Assembly (NCBI GenBank): GCA_951828515.1
Contig: OX639992.1
Span: 1,540,439 to 1,604,438, forward strand
Direction of reading: 5' to 3'
DNA from: an uncultured Poribacteria bacterium
GTDB lineage: Bacteria; Poribacteria; WGA-4E; WGA-3G
Length of the DNA stretch: 64,000 bases
Shown here: positions 8,144-17,165 of the stretch, piece after piece
How positions within the stretch are numbered: position 1 is the first letter of the stretch
Layout of the letters: every line of letters starts with the position of its first letter
Notes under the pieces: generated by a model
What the model was told of the DNA's origin: nothing
Databases searched by the model: none
The model's input: the letters and a program-made list of their open reading frames with translations, nothing else
Made by a program: the position numbers and the translations under genes

Positions 8144-8623
8144 TTATGCAGTAGTGCGGACTTCTTCCGCCGCTTCCAGAACTGCTTCAAGAATTTTTGT
8201 GTATCCGGTACAGCGACAGATATTCCCGCCGAGCGCATGCCTGAACTCTTCTTCGGTTCTGTCCGGATTTTCGTCTAAGAGTACCTTCGATGCCATGATG
8301 AAACCGGGGGTACAAAAACCACACTGATAACCCCCCGTGTTAATAAATGCTTGTTGAACAGGATGGAGTTCCCCATCGCTGGCTAAACCTTCGATGGTCG
8401 TAATCTCTTTGCCAGAGGCGGTGACACCAAGCACCATACAAGACGTGACGGCTTTGCCATCAACAATAACGGTGCAGGCACCGCAGTCGCCTGTGCTACA
8501 TCCCTCTTTGGTACCCGTCAAACCGATCGTATCGCGAAGTATCGCGAGTAGCGTTTTGCGCGGTTCAACAAGTAAATCGTGTTCGTCCCCGTTGACCGTT
8601 AGACTGACAGGGTGTTTTGCCAT
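8144..8623 (-). CDS. 2Fe-2S subunit of molybdenum hydroxylase
   Basis: A 159-residue iron-sulfur subunit. Plant-type ferredoxin ligands are Cys42, Cys47, Cys50 and Cys62 (EGCSTGDCGAC...SC). The second, helical cluster has Cys101, Cys104, Cys136 and Cys138 (CGFC...CRC). These two clusters pass electrons from the Mo site to FAD. Length and order of motifs are normal for the CoxS-like family. The ribosome site AAGGAG lies shortly before the ATG. Partners are the FAD gene upstream and the Mo gene downstream. Confidence 0.95.
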   Translation of the reverse strand: MAKHPVSLTVNGDEHDLLVEPRKTLLAILRDTIGLTGTKEGCSTGDCGACTVIVDGKAVTSCMVLGVTASGKEITTIEGLASDGELHPVQQAFINTGGYQCGFCTPGFIMASKVLLDENPDRTEEEFRHALGGNICRCTGYTKILEAVLEAAEEVRTTA

Positions 8624-8637
8624 ATTTTTTCTCCTTA

Positions 8638-8876
8638 TTTTAATTTTACCTTGCGGATTTTAATTATTCCTTGCGGAGGAATAACGTGCGTTCCAACTCT
8701 AACGTGCGTCCCTCAAACCCGCCCTCCGCTACGCTTACGGGCTACGGGTTTGGAACTAACGAAAACCTCTGAACCGACTGTCGACTGCTAATTGCTATTT
8801 TACCTTGCGGAAGCACAACGGACGTTTCAACTTTGACGTGCGTTGCTCATATCCGCCTGCGCCGATGTTGCAGGCT
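8638..8876. repeat. Modular intergenic repeats, copies 2 and 3
   Basis: Two repeat ends in tandem (8638-8656 and 8658-8676, TTTTAATTATTCCTTGCGG type) begin a unit that closes with CTCCGCTACGCTTACGGGCT at 8724-8743. A second unit begins at 8797-8810 (ATTTTACCTTGCGG) and closes at 8853-8876 with CCGCCTGCGCCGATGTTGCA followed by GGCT. The same closing sequence occurs at 24234-24257 and 28010-28033. This fills the gap between the Fe-S and FAD subunit genes. Confidence 0.6.
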
Positions 8877-8915
8877 TCTGTTCCGATTGTAGGAGGGCGA
8901 TAACAACAATTGGAC

Positions 8916-9764
8916 TTATGCCCTCGCGACTGCTCCTTGTAAGGTTCGCCTCGTAAGTACATCGACCATTTCTCTGCGATGTTCTGCGGAACATCGTAAA
9001 TCGGATATCGGGCTAGAGGCTGCTGCAGCGGCTTCACCGGCTTGTTGCAGAAGTTCCGATGTCAGCTCGTTTCCTCTTAAAAGATTCTCCGCCTCCGTCG
9101 CACGAATCGGTGTAGGCGCAACGGCTGCGAGTCCGATTCGGGCATCTGTGATTGTCCCGTTGTCCAGATTGACAGCGGCAGCAACACCGATGAACGCCAG
9201 ATCCATCACTTCCCGGATTTTATGTTTGATATAGTGGGAACCGGACGCCGGACTCGGTAGACGAAAGCGTATGATAATCTCACCGGGTGTTAGGACGGTC
9301 TGACCCGGTCCTGTGAAAAGCTCGTCAATTGATACGCTCCGCTCGCCATCTGCACTTGCGATGTCAACCTGTGCGTCAGCGACAAGCAAACCGGCAACCG
9401 TATCTGCAGCGGGAGAAGCGTGTGCAATGTTTCCGCCGATAGTTGCGAGATTGCGAATCTGGATAGAGCCGATTTCTGCGGCACCTTCTGCCAGTGCAGT
9501 GTGGTGTTTCTGAACATCCGCTGATAACTCGACCTCCCGGACCTTCGTCATGGCACCGACGCTAATACTGCCATCAGCTTCCGTGGTAACACCCGCCAAT
9601 CCCGGAATTTTCTGCAAACTAATTACGGACTGCGGCGCTTCGGTGAGTGCCTTCATACCGATAACGAGGTCTGTCCCGCCTGCAAGGAGTTGCGTGTGCT
9701 CCTGTGCAAATAGCTGAGATGCTTCCGCGAGGGTGGTAGGTTCAAAAAACTCAAAACCTTTCAA
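8916..9764 (-). CDS. FAD-binding subunit of molybdenum hydroxylase
   Basis: A 282-residue FAD subunit of the CoxM type. LLAGGTDLVIGMK near residue 30 and IRNLATIGGNIAHASPAADT near residue 105 are the two FAD-binding loops. The C-terminal domain (TDARIGLAAVAPTPIRATEAE) is the usual CO-dehydrogenase flavoprotein C domain. It accepts electrons from the 2Fe-2S subunit. It is the first gene of the hydroxylase operon. About 135 bases upstream separate it from the oxidoreductase gene, with no clear promoter seen. Confidence 0.93.
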   Translation of the reverse strand: MKGFEFFEPTTLAEASQLFAQEHTQLLAGGTDLVIGMKALTEAPQSVISLQKIPGLAGVTTEADGSISVGAMTKVREVELSADVQKHHTALAEGAAEIGSIQIRNLATIGGNIAHASPAADTVAGLLVADAQVDIASADGERSVSIDELFTGPGQTVLTPGEIIIRFRLPSPASGSHYIKHKIREVMDLAFIGVAAAVNLDNGTITDARIGLAAVAPTPIRATEAENLLRGNELTSELLQQAGEAAAAASSPISDLRCSAEHRREMVDVLTRRTLQGAVARA

Positions 9765-9901
9765 ATTTAATCCTCCGTTTCATGTTCCTTCAAGTAAAGT
9801 AATATGTTCGACGTGTATATGCGTCCGCACACCCAACGACACCTTTTAAAGAATACCCGATTGAAGGGTACTTTGTCAACCTTAAATTCGCCGAATGCTC
9901 C

Positions 9902-11146
9902 CTATGGAATGTGCCAACCCGGTATCGGTTCCGCGCGGAGTCCTTCCAGTTCATAAAGTTCTTCTACGCTGACTTCACGACCCAACTTCGCAGACAAGAG
10001 TGCCCCGCTCATAATCTCCGTAACCTTCAGACCGACATCCCCATTACTGACAGGTTGGGCATCGCTGTTACAGGCATCAAGGAAATCACGGAACTTATCG
10101 GGGAAGGACGTATCCGGCAGCTCTAACGGTGTTTCGACAAGATTGCCTTGATAACGTCTGCGATTGCCCTGATCATCGGTATCCCATTCCCCTTTTTCAA
10201 GGAAAAGCTTATCGTTGCTAAAGGAACCTTCAGAGCCGAAAATGAAAATACCTTGTGGTTGCCCTGCCATATTGCTCGACCAGCCGTTTTCGTAAGTAAA
10301 GGACATGCCGTTGGTGAACCGGACGAGGACAGACACGTGTTCTTCAACGTCGTTAATCTCTTCACCTGTGTATTCAGGAAGCATCCCACGATAGGCGATA
10401 CCGCTAATTGTGGCGGGCTGCGGTGAACCGAGGAGATAGATGGAACGGTTGATGAGATAGACACCGGTGTCGTATATAGTGCCGCCACCGCTGTAAACGG
10501 AATGCAGGAACCACCTACCGTAACCGAACATATCCACATTCGGTCTGCCGCGGACCCGGTAACTGGTCAGTCTGCCATAATAGACATCACCGATTTTCCC
10601 AGAAGTGATATAGTCCCGAATGGCGTAACTTGTTGGATCAAGGCAGGTGCCGCCGCTCTGGTATGCGAGTTTAACACCAGCAGCATCACAAGCATCCCGC
10701 ATATTTCTCGCCTCTGTTGCCGTGCGCGCCATCGGTTTTTCGCAGAAGACGTGCTTTCCAGCTTGCGCCGCTGCGACTGTGGCGGGTTCATGGACAAATG
10801 GCGGTAGGGCAAGGCTAACAGCGTCTAAATCACATTCCCTTATCATTTCGTTGTAGTCGCTATAGATTTTGACTCCGTTGTCAGCATATTCTGCCCAGAG
10901 TGCGGCATCTGCGTTCAACTGCTCTCGTGCTTCCGCTGTATCTGCCTTTTCGGCTTCCGCTGTTGCGGCTTGCGCGCGCGACGCTGCCCCGGAGAGGACT
11001 TCCGCATGTCGCCGTTTTACATTCGCGTCCACTGTATCGCAAACAGCAACGATTTCGGCGTGCTGCGGATGTGCAAGATACCCGTTGACATGCGAACCGG
11101 CTACCATACCGCATCCAATAATCCCGATTTTAATCCGTTTTGACAT
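9902..11146 (-). CDS. Gfo/Idh/MocA family oxidoreductase
   Basis: A 414-residue NAD(P)-dependent dehydrogenase. The Rossmann motif IGIIGCGMVAGSHVNGY is at the N terminus and the catalytic EKP motif lies in HVFCEKPMARTATEARN. The frame extends to 11341, but CAAGGAGTGTCATA before the ATG at 11144-11146 sets the start. Between the first strand and the EKP motif there is an Ala/Glu-rich insertion of about 45 residues (AASRAQAATAEAEKADTAEA), likely a helical hairpin and longer than usual. Such enzymes oxidise sugars, inositols or related polyols. It lies 113 bases downstream of the aldolase gene, so the two may work on one sugar-acid pathway. Confidence 0.88.
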   Translation of the reverse strand: MSKRIKIGIIGCGMVAGSHVNGYLAHPQHAEIVAVCDTVDANVKRRHAEVLSGAASRAQAATAEAEKADTAEAREQLNADAALWAEYADNGVKIYSDYNEMIRECDLDAVSLALPPFVHEPATVAAAQAGKHVFCEKPMARTATEARNMRDACDAAGVKLAYQSGGTCLDPTSYAIRDYITSGKIGDVYYGRLTSYRVRGRPNVDMFGYGRWFLHSVYSGGGTIYDTGVYLINRSIYLLGSPQPATISGIAYRGMLPEYTGEEINDVEEHVSVLVRFTNGMSFTYENGWSSNMAGQPQGIFIFGSEGSFSNDKLFLEKGEWDTDDQGNRRRYQGNLVETPLELPDTSFPDKFRDFLDACNSDAQPVSNGDVGLKVTEIMSGALLSAKLGREVSVEELYELEGLRAEPIPGWHIP

Positions 11147-11259
11147 TATGACACTCCTTGATAGCATTCCCCTGACAGCAAATCTTTGTTTGTGTACCTC
11201 AGTATTCGAAACCTGCCACTTTCCAACGTAAGGGATTAACAACGATCGGAAAATTGTGT

Positions 11260-11925
11260 CTACAGTGAACCCGATGGCGAACTCCCAGCCCCTACTTTGA
11301 CATGCGTATCCGCCAACTGCGTTTGCACGTGCGCAATGCACTCTTGAAGGTTCTGAAACGGGGAACTCGGATATGACTCTATACTAAAATTCAGGTCGTT
11401 TTCACCGAAGGTCACCATATCCACGCCGGGTTTTGCGAACTTGCCGACGTTAATGACGGCATCAACAGATTCGATCTGTAAGATGAGAATGCCGGTGTTG
11501 TTCCACCACTCGGCGTATTCAAGGCGGTCCAAGCCCTGTTTTATGCCGTAAGCACTGCTGGGACCCCAACTCCGTTTTCCCATCTGAGGATAGTAGAAGA
11601 AATCAATTGCTTCGTCCACCGTTTCGACGTTCTCGACTTGCGGCACGACAATCGCGAGGGGACCGAGATCTAACAGATTGCCGATGAGATACGCGTTGCG
11701 GGTATGTTTGATACGGAGCTGCACGCCTACATCGAATTCACTCGCCATGGCACAATATTCAACAAGCTTGTCTTCATTTGCGGCTCCGTGCTGATGGTCG
11801 GTACTGATCAAATCATAGTTGCCTTGACCGAGAACCGCTTCCATCTCGTCTCGGGTGCAACCGAACGAGGCACCGGATGCAATGTTAATCGCCTCTTTAT
11901 TATGGATGCGTTGTTTTAAAGACAC
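11260..11925 (-). CDS. HpcH/HpaI aldolase family protein
   Basis: A 221-residue class II aldolase-type TIM barrel. ISTDHQHG, VVPQVENVETVDEAI, YYPQMGKRSWGP and ILQIES are recognisable equivalents of the family motifs, the Glu and an Asp in DMVTFGENDLN being expected metal ligands. The frame can be opened at a TTG at 11949, but AAGGAG falls inside that extension and lies nine bases from a GTG at 11923-11925, which I take as the start. Family members cleave 4-hydroxy-2-oxoacids to pyruvate and an aldehyde. The protein is some 25 residues shorter than usual at the C terminus. Confidence 0.8.
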   Translation of the reverse strand: MSLKQRIHNKEAINIASGASFGCTRDEMEAVLGQGNYDLISTDHQHGAANEDKLVEYCAMASEFDVGVQLRIKHTRNAYLIGNLLDLGPLAIVVPQVENVETVDEAIDFFYYPQMGKRSWGPSSAYGIKQGLDRLEYAEWWNNTGILILQIESVDAVINVGKFAKPGVDMVTFGENDLNFSIESYPSSPFQNLQECIAHVQTQLADTHVKVGAGSSPSGSL

Positions 11926-12098
11926 TGGGATGATCTCCTTAGAACTCAACTAAATTGTGATGTCTATTATAGGGGTTTTGAGATTTTTGTCAAGCGTTTT
12001 TGAAATCGCAAACTACTCTAACTTTCCTCAAAGAGACATGAAATTTAGAGAAGATCGAGAATTCAACGGCTTTGTGAAACGCAAAATCAACCGAAACC

Positions 12099-12127
12099 TT
12101 GAAAATTTTGCCGAATTCTGCTAATCT
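12099..12127 (+). promoter_or_regulatory. Possible promoter of the PD40 gene
   Basis: TTGAAA at 12099-12104 and TAATCT at 12122-12127 are 17 bases apart, upstream of the start at 12159. The -10 match is weak. This is the divergent region between the aldolase and PD40 genes. Confidence 0.35.
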
Positions 12128-12158
12128 ATATTCTTAACAACAGGAGGAATCTGTCAAC

Positions 12159-13175
12159 ATGAGACGCACGCGAACTTATGTAGTGTTAGGCATGGTACTA
12201 TTGCTAAGTAGTCTTCAATTCGTTAGCAGCGGATGGGCGGCTGAGAGCGATGTCATTTCTTTTACTTCCAGAAAAAGCGGAAATTTCACCCTCCATTTCA
12301 CGAATACCCGAGGAGAGATACTCCGCCACATCACATTCAAAACGCCAAGTATGTATGGCCATACATGGTCGCCTGACGGAGGCTCTTTTAGTTATACATC
12401 CAACACGGACGGGAACAACGAGATTTATGTAATGGACATTAGGAAAAAGACCCAGCGTCAATTGACGCACCATCCCAGCAGCGACTCGGGGCCTGCGTGG
12501 TCTCCGAATCGAAAATGGATAACCTTTGTTTCTGACCGACGAGGAAAAGATGACATTTATAGAATGGATGCGAATGGAGAGAATGTGATGCAACTGACCA
12601 ATCAAGGAGAGTGCCACGGACCCACTTGGTCTCCAGATAGTCAATCAATTGCCTTTACTTCGTCTTCGGAGGAAAATTATTTTATATATGTGATGGGTGC
12701 TGACGGCAGAAGATTAAGGCGACTCGTAGGGAATATGCCTGTCCCTGGATGCACATGGTCGCCTGATGGCAAACAGATTGCTTTTATCTCCCGTGACGCT
12801 GAAGGCGGAATGGACATTTTCAGTATTGATGTAAATGGGAAAAATCTGCGTCAACTCACGTGGTCGGATCAATCAGCATTCATCTCGGAGCCTGTATGGT
12901 CACCGAGCGGAAAATGGATCGCTTATGTTTTGACAGAAGTGATGATACCGTTAAAACCGATTCTCTTACCTAAGGATTTTGCAGATCCTGTCATATACAT
13001 CGTAAATACAGTAGATGGTGCCGGTGGGAAACCGATTAAGGCGACAAAAGAATTGACAAGAGGATTTATGTTTGGTACTTCTCTGGCCTGGGTGCCGGAA
13101 GGGTTTTTCTCTGTATCACCGAGTGCAGAGAAGCGGGCAACGCTTTGGGGGAAACTCAAGCAGACTGAAAAATAA
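12159..13175 (+). CDS. Secreted TolB-like PD40 beta-propeller protein
   Basis: A 338-residue protein with a Sec signal peptide (MRRTRTYVVLGMVLLLSS..., cleavage likely after GWAA near residue 28). It then has about five WD40-like PD40 repeats, each with the pattern WSPDG(K/S)xIAFxS followed by IYVMD and RQLT. Similar repeats form the propeller of TolB. It probably sits in the periplasm or is exported and binds a partner protein or glycan. A strong ribosome site (AGGAGGAATCTGTCAAC) precedes the ATG. The next gene starts 18 bases after its stop, so it seems to head an operon with the PhyH and SDR genes, although their joint role is unclear. Confidence 0.85.
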   Translation: MRRTRTYVVLGMVLLLSSLQFVSSGWAAESDVISFTSRKSGNFTLHFTNTRGEILRHITFKTPSMYGHTWSPDGGSFSYTSNTDGNNEIYVMDIRKKTQRQLTHHPSSDSGPAWSPNRKWITFVSDRRGKDDIYRMDANGENVMQLTNQGECHGPTWSPDSQSIAFTSSSEENYFIYVMGADGRRLRRLVGNMPVPGCTWSPDGKQIAFISRDAEGGMDIFSIDVNGKNLRQLTWSDQSAFISEPVWSPSGKWIAYVLTEVMIPLKPILLPKDFADPVIYIVNTVDGAGGKPIKATKELTRGFMFGTSLAWVPEGFFSVSPSAEKRATLWGKLKQTEK

Positions 13176-13193
13176 GAATTGCGGAGAAAGTTA

Positions 13194-14036
13194 ATGCATA
13201 CAATCCAATCCACTTTGACGGAAGCGGAGAAGTGGTATTTCGATTTACACGGATTTCTCGTTTTACGGAACGTTATCCCAAAAGACGAAATTGGAGAGAT
13301 GTTAGCGGTGCTTCAACACTGGTTGACAATAGACGAAGCCAATATCCCGCCACCGCTGGACCGCGGACGACAGGAGCCTTGCAAAACACACATCGGACAT
13401 ATCCAGTATGGGCATCGTCTTTTTGAAAACCTTGCGATGAATCCTGACCTTATGCGAGTTGTGGCGGGGTTGACGATGAATGCCCCGCGTCTGTTTCACT
13501 GCCATTTCACGATGATGATGAAGCACGATGCCCCGCAACACTTTCACCGTGACGACAGCGGGTTCAAATTCCCACCGGGCTTTCGCAACCCGCACAACGA
13601 TTACCAAGCCGCCGCTGGACACATCTATTGCAGCCACATTGCGACGTGGGTCGCACTTGTAGATGTCCCACCCGGAACCGGCTTTTGTCTCGTCCCCGGC
13701 AGCCATAAATCTCTGTTTCAGACCCCGGAAAACCTGCCCGTGAAGCACGATCCACCCACTTCAATTACACTCCCGATGGAGGCAGGTGACGTAGCGATCT
13801 TCTCGACGAATCTGCTTCACGATGCAAGCCCATGGACAGAGGATTACCCGCGGATGAACATCTTCCAACGTTACCAACTGAGTGCTTATTTCAATGAGAC
13901 TGGAAAAGGTGGATACCCACTTGACGAATATCGCGATAAGATATCGGACGCACAATACGAATTAGAATCGTTATCAAAAGAGGTGAAAACGGCAGTGAAA
14001 CCCGTTTTACCCAATGGAGGTAAAGAATGCGTTTAA
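13194..14036 (+). CDS. Phytanoyl-CoA dioxygenase (PhyH) family protein 1
   Basis: A 280-residue Fe(II)/2-oxoglutarate dioxygenase-like protein. The iron-binding HxD motif is His118-Arg-Asp120 in QHFHRDDSGF; the distal His is in NLLHDASPW and the 2-oxoglutarate Arg in YPRMNIFQRY. PGSHKS is the usual PhyH signature. A frame opens at a TTG at 13179, but GCGGAGAAAGTTA before the ATG at 13194 is the better start. Its end overlaps the SDR gene by ten bases, so hydroxylation and dehydrogenation of one small substrate may be coupled. The substrate is unknown. Confidence 0.88.
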   Translation: MHTIQSTLTEAEKWYFDLHGFLVLRNVIPKDEIGEMLAVLQHWLTIDEANIPPPLDRGRQEPCKTHIGHIQYGHRLFENLAMNPDLMRVVAGLTMNAPRLFHCHFTMMMKHDAPQHFHRDDSGFKFPPGFRNPHNDYQAAAGHIYCSHIATWVALVDVPPGTGFCLVPGSHKSLFQTPENLPVKHDPPTSITLPMEAGDVAIFSTNLLHDASPWTEDYPRMNIFQRYQLSAYFNETGKGGYPLDEYRDKISDAQYELESLSKEVKTAVKPVLPNGGKECV

Positions 14037-14788
14037 AAGGACAAGTTTGTATTATTACGGGTGGTGGAAGCGGTATCGGCCGCGGTGCCGCCCTCGCAAT
14101 GGCACAAGAGGGTGCGACGGTTGTCATTAACGGCAGAACAGCATCGAAATTAGAATCTGTCAGTGCTGAAATTTCGGACGCGGGCGGGACAGCAGCGAGT
14201 TACGCACTCGATGTCGCTGATTATGATGCTGTTGCACAGATGACTGCCGATGTGCTTGATAAATTCGGACAGATTGATGTGCTTGTGAACAATGCCGGAC
14301 ACAGTTCACAGCATCGGCGACTCCTCAACACGCCCCCTGAGGAGATGCGTTCGGTGATCGACTCTAATCTAATCGGCACATTTTTCTGTACGAAAGCGGT
14401 TGTGCCGGCGATGCTGGAAGCGAAATCGGGGACGATTATTAATATCTCGTCGCTCGCGGCGGTCACCCCGGGTCCGTTTAGCGGTTTCGCTTACGGCGCG
14501 GCGAAGGCAGCGGTTATCAATTTCACTGAATTCCTCAACGCCGATTTACGGAACACAGGTATCCGAGCGAGCGTCGTTGTTCCGGGTGAGGTGGCAACAC
14601 CGATTTTGGACAAACGTCCGATTCCGCCGGACGCTGCCGCACGCGCCATGATGGTAGATGTCGACGAGACCTCAGCGGCGATTCTACTAATCGCGACGCT
14701 ACCGCAGCGGAGCAACATCCCGGAATTAGTCATTCGTCCGACGATGCACCGTAATATGACAGGTGAAACCGTTGAACTGGACGATTAA
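14027..14788 (+). CDS. SDR family NAD(P)-dependent oxidoreductase
   Basis: A 253-residue classical short-chain dehydrogenase: the cofactor motif TGGGSGIGRG (about residues 12-21), NNAGHSS, ISSLAA with the catalytic Ser, and YGAAK with the catalytic Tyr and Lys. It probably oxidises or reduces a hydroxyl/keto group made by the PhyH enzyme whose gene overlaps it. TGGAGGTAAAGA before the ATG is a strong ribosome site inside the PhyH coding sequence. Length and motifs are normal. Confidence 0.93.
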   Translation: MRLKGQVCIITGGGSGIGRGAALAMAQEGATVVINGRTASKLESVSAEISDAGGTAASYALDVADYDAVAQMTADVLDKFGQIDVLVNNAGHSSQHRRLLNTPPEEMRSVIDSNLIGTFFCTKAVVPAMLEAKSGTIINISSLAAVTPGPFSGFAYGAAKAAVINFTEFLNADLRNTGIRASVVVPGEVATPILDKRPIPPDAAARAMMVDVDETSAAILLIATLPQRSNIPELVIRPTMHRNMTGETVELDD

Positions 14789-14810
14789 AGCCTTTCGTAT
14801 ACCGACCCAG

Positions 14811-15839
14811 TTAGCGGTAGATAGAGGTTTCAGGGTGGTAGCGCGCCCACGCGAACCAATAGATATTGACAGCGGGCAATCGCTCTAAACGCGCTCCGTT
14901 ATCCTTACCCGAAATCGCCTCACCCGTAATGAGATTCCAGCGTGTTCCAGTATTGTCTTCTGCAAAGTGTCTATCTTTCGGGCTAAAGGTTCGGACTTCT
15001 CCAGCCACGTCCCGCATAAAGACTGCCGTTGCGAATGACGCTTTATCGTGAAAGATGAGCAGCGGTACCTCGCCGAGTATATCGTTGACGATAGCGGTTT
15101 CTGCAAAATGCGTCAGTGGATATGCGCGAAACTGGGTGTTACCATCCTCAGTCTGTACCTGAACGCCGATGACGAGGGATTTATTGGGTAACCTATCATC
15201 GGTGTATTCCATCCCACTCACGCCTGCGCGCTGGCTGGCGTGATAATCTGCGTAGACATCTTGACTTCGGTTCTCGCGCATTCCGCCTCCAGTAGGCACG
15301 GACAGCACTCGTGTTCTCGGATAGTTCCGCTGCCATGTTTTCCATGCAATCTGTGGCATGGAGGCGAGTGGTTTCAATTGCCTACCGGTGAGGGGACCCT
15401 GTATCGCTTCCCCAGTGATATGCGACCAGAGGGAACGGGTTTGATGGTCATACATCAACAGGGCATCTCTCCACAATTTACCGCTAACACCAAACGTATA
15501 GGTCTTCCCGTCAAGTTCCCGGCTATACACGATAGCCGTTTTGCAGAGCGGTCACCACGTCGTGGCGATTTTCAGTCCGCCGACAACGTCGTTGACGATC
15601 TCATGTCCGTTCAGCAGATAGAGTGAATAGGCGTGGCTTTCGTCGTTGAAGGTCACGCCGATGACGGGGGTATCTACGTCTAATTTTGCCGCACCGGCAG
15701 AAACGAATTGCGGATCGATGATAGCAGGGATTGCATCAAAAGGTAATAGCGTTCGGATTGCGTCGTCTGTATAATCCGCGGCGGTTACGCAGAGGGTAAC
15801 GAAAAGTAGTAGTATGGAAATGGGGGTATAGTTTTTCAT
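14811..15839 (-). CDS. DUF3179 protein, candidate selenoprotein with UGA at residue 96
   Basis: Reading 14811-15839 through a single in-frame UGA (15552-15554) gives a 342-residue DUF3179 protein. It has a signal peptide (MKNYTPISILLLFVTLCVTA) and the family segments LLNGHEIVNDVVGG, DGKTYTFGVSGKLWRDALL and MYDHQTRSLWS. The UGA falls between TTW and PLCKTAIVY, exactly where relatives have the first Cys of a conserved CPLC motif, so the product would carry U-P-L-C with Cys99. A hairpin at 15520-15538 lies 20 bases past the UGA. No other stop or frameshift interrupts the frame, so decay is less likely than recoding. Without selenocysteine it would be a 95-residue fragment. Confidence 0.78.
15520..15538 (-). 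promoter_or_regulatory. Bacterial SECIS-like hairpin
   Basis: On the minus strand CGGCTATCGTGTATAGCCG forms a perfect seven-base-pair stem with a five-base loop CGTGT. Twenty bases separate the UGA from the loop, and the loop has G in its second position. Known bacterial SECIS elements have the loop about 16-37 bases after UGA and a G among the first two loop bases, bound by SelB. Confidence 0.7.
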
Positions 15840-15961
15840 GATTAAAGTCCTAATAAAAGTTTGTATTTTTAACTTAGTGCTTAAATATGTCAGTTGAAGA
15901 ATTATAACACAAATCAGAACAGCACGCCAATCTCATACCCTTGGACACGACCACTTAAAAG

Positions 15962-15990
15962 TTGGCACAAAATCGGAGACGTGCTATAAT
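15962..15990 (+). promoter_or_regulatory. Sigma-70 promoter of the M42 peptidase gene
   Basis: TTGGCA at 15962-15967 and TATAAT at 15985-15990 are 17 bases apart, 39 bases before the start codon at 16030. Both hexamers match the consensus well. Confidence 0.75.
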
Positions 15991-16029
15991 GCTCACAAAT
16001 CATAACACAATCACCAAAGGAACACATAG

Positions 16030-17100
16030 ATGAACGAAACATCAATTGAACTCCTCAAATCATTGACACAAGCCGATGGAATTCCGGGTTATGAAACAGA
16101 AGTACGCGAGATTTTTCGTGATGCTGTTTCCGATGTCGGTCCAATCGGGACAGACAGATTAGGGAGCATCTTCTGCGAGCGTGCTGGAAATGCTGAACAG
16201 CCAAGAATCTTACTCGATTCACATTTAGACGAGATCGGTTTTGTTGTGCAAAGTGTGACAGATAACGGATTCGTCAAGTTTCTACCGCTCGGCGGCTGGT
16301 GGGCACATACACTTTTAGCACAACGGGTCACAATTACAACGAAGTTAGGTAAAGTGCCGGGAGTGGTCGGCTCTACACCCCCTCATTTGCTCTCAGGATC
16401 GCGCGATAAAGTCTTAGACATGAAAGACCTGTTTATCGATATAGGTGCGGAGAGCGAAGAACAGGCAGCTGAGGCGTTTGGCGTATTACCGGGATGCCCA
16501 ATTGCACCTTATGGACCCTTTATGCCGTTGAAAAATGATAAATTGTTCTCTGCCAAAGCGTTCGATAATCGTGTCGGTGTCGCAATTGTAATTGAGGCAC
16601 TTCTACGGCTCGATGAACATCCGAATACCGTTATTGGGGCAGGCAGCGTTCAAGAGGAGGTAGGACTGCGAGGAGCAAGGACGATGGCAGCAAGTGTGGA
16701 ACCCGATCTCGCAATCGTGCTTGAGGGACCCCCTGCTGATGATACCCCAGGATTAAGCGTCGGCGCGACACAAGGGAAACTCGGTGGCGGTGTACAAATT
16801 CGGATAATCGATTCTTCAATGATTGTCAATCCAAAGTTGGCAGATTTTGCAATTGAGACAGCGAAGCGACATGAAATACCGTATCAACTTGGGGTGCGTC
16901 AGTCCGGTGGAACGGATGGTGGCGCGATTCATCAATCCGGCAGAGGTGTCCCCTCTGTTGTACTCGGTGTGCCGTCGCGTTATATCCACAGCCATGTCTC
17001 AATAATTAACATTGATGACTATACCGCAGCATTAGATTTGACGATGCATCTTGTGCGCGAAATTGATGCATCTGCGCTGGAAGGATTTTTGTTCGGTTAG
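16030..17100 (+). CDS. M42 family metallopeptidase
   Basis: A 356-residue di-zinc aminopeptidase of family M42 (also annotated as endoglucanase FrvX). Metal and catalytic residues are visible: His in LLDSHLDEIGF, Asp in KAFDNRVG, the Glu pair in QEEVGLRGA, Asp/Glu in VLEGPP and His in RYIHSHVSI. The PDZ-like insertion follows GKVPGVVGS. These enzymes are large cytosolic oligomers that trim peptides from the N terminus. AAAGGAACACATAG precedes the ATG, and a strong promoter lies at 15962-15990. The next gene follows after 65 bases. Confidence 0.92.
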   Translation: MNETSIELLKSLTQADGIPGYETEVREIFRDAVSDVGPIGTDRLGSIFCERAGNAEQPRILLDSHLDEIGFVVQSVTDNGFVKFLPLGGWWAHTLLAQRVTITTKLGKVPGVVGSTPPHLLSGSRDKVLDMKDLFIDIGAESEEQAAEAFGVLPGCPIAPYGPFMPLKNDKLFSAKAFDNRVGVAIVIEALLRLDEHPNTVIGAGSVQEEVGLRGARTMAASVEPDLAIVLEGPPADDTPGLSVGATQGKLGGGVQIRIIDSSMIVNPKLADFAIETAKRHEIPYQLGVRQSGGTDGGAIHQSGRGVPSVVLGVPSRYIHSHVSIINIDDYTAALDLTMHLVREIDASALEGFLFG

Positions 17101-17165
17101 GCACGCGGTTCGTTCTGCTATAAGTTCGTTTCAGAGTCACGCACTTCACTACTGGAGGATAAGTA

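Noticed and set aside
15552-15554. The DUF3179 UGA as an ordinary nonsense mutation or frameshift
   Set aside because: No other damage is seen, the UGA is at a motif Cys and a hairpin that meets bacterial SECIS rules follows. Not excluded, but less likely.
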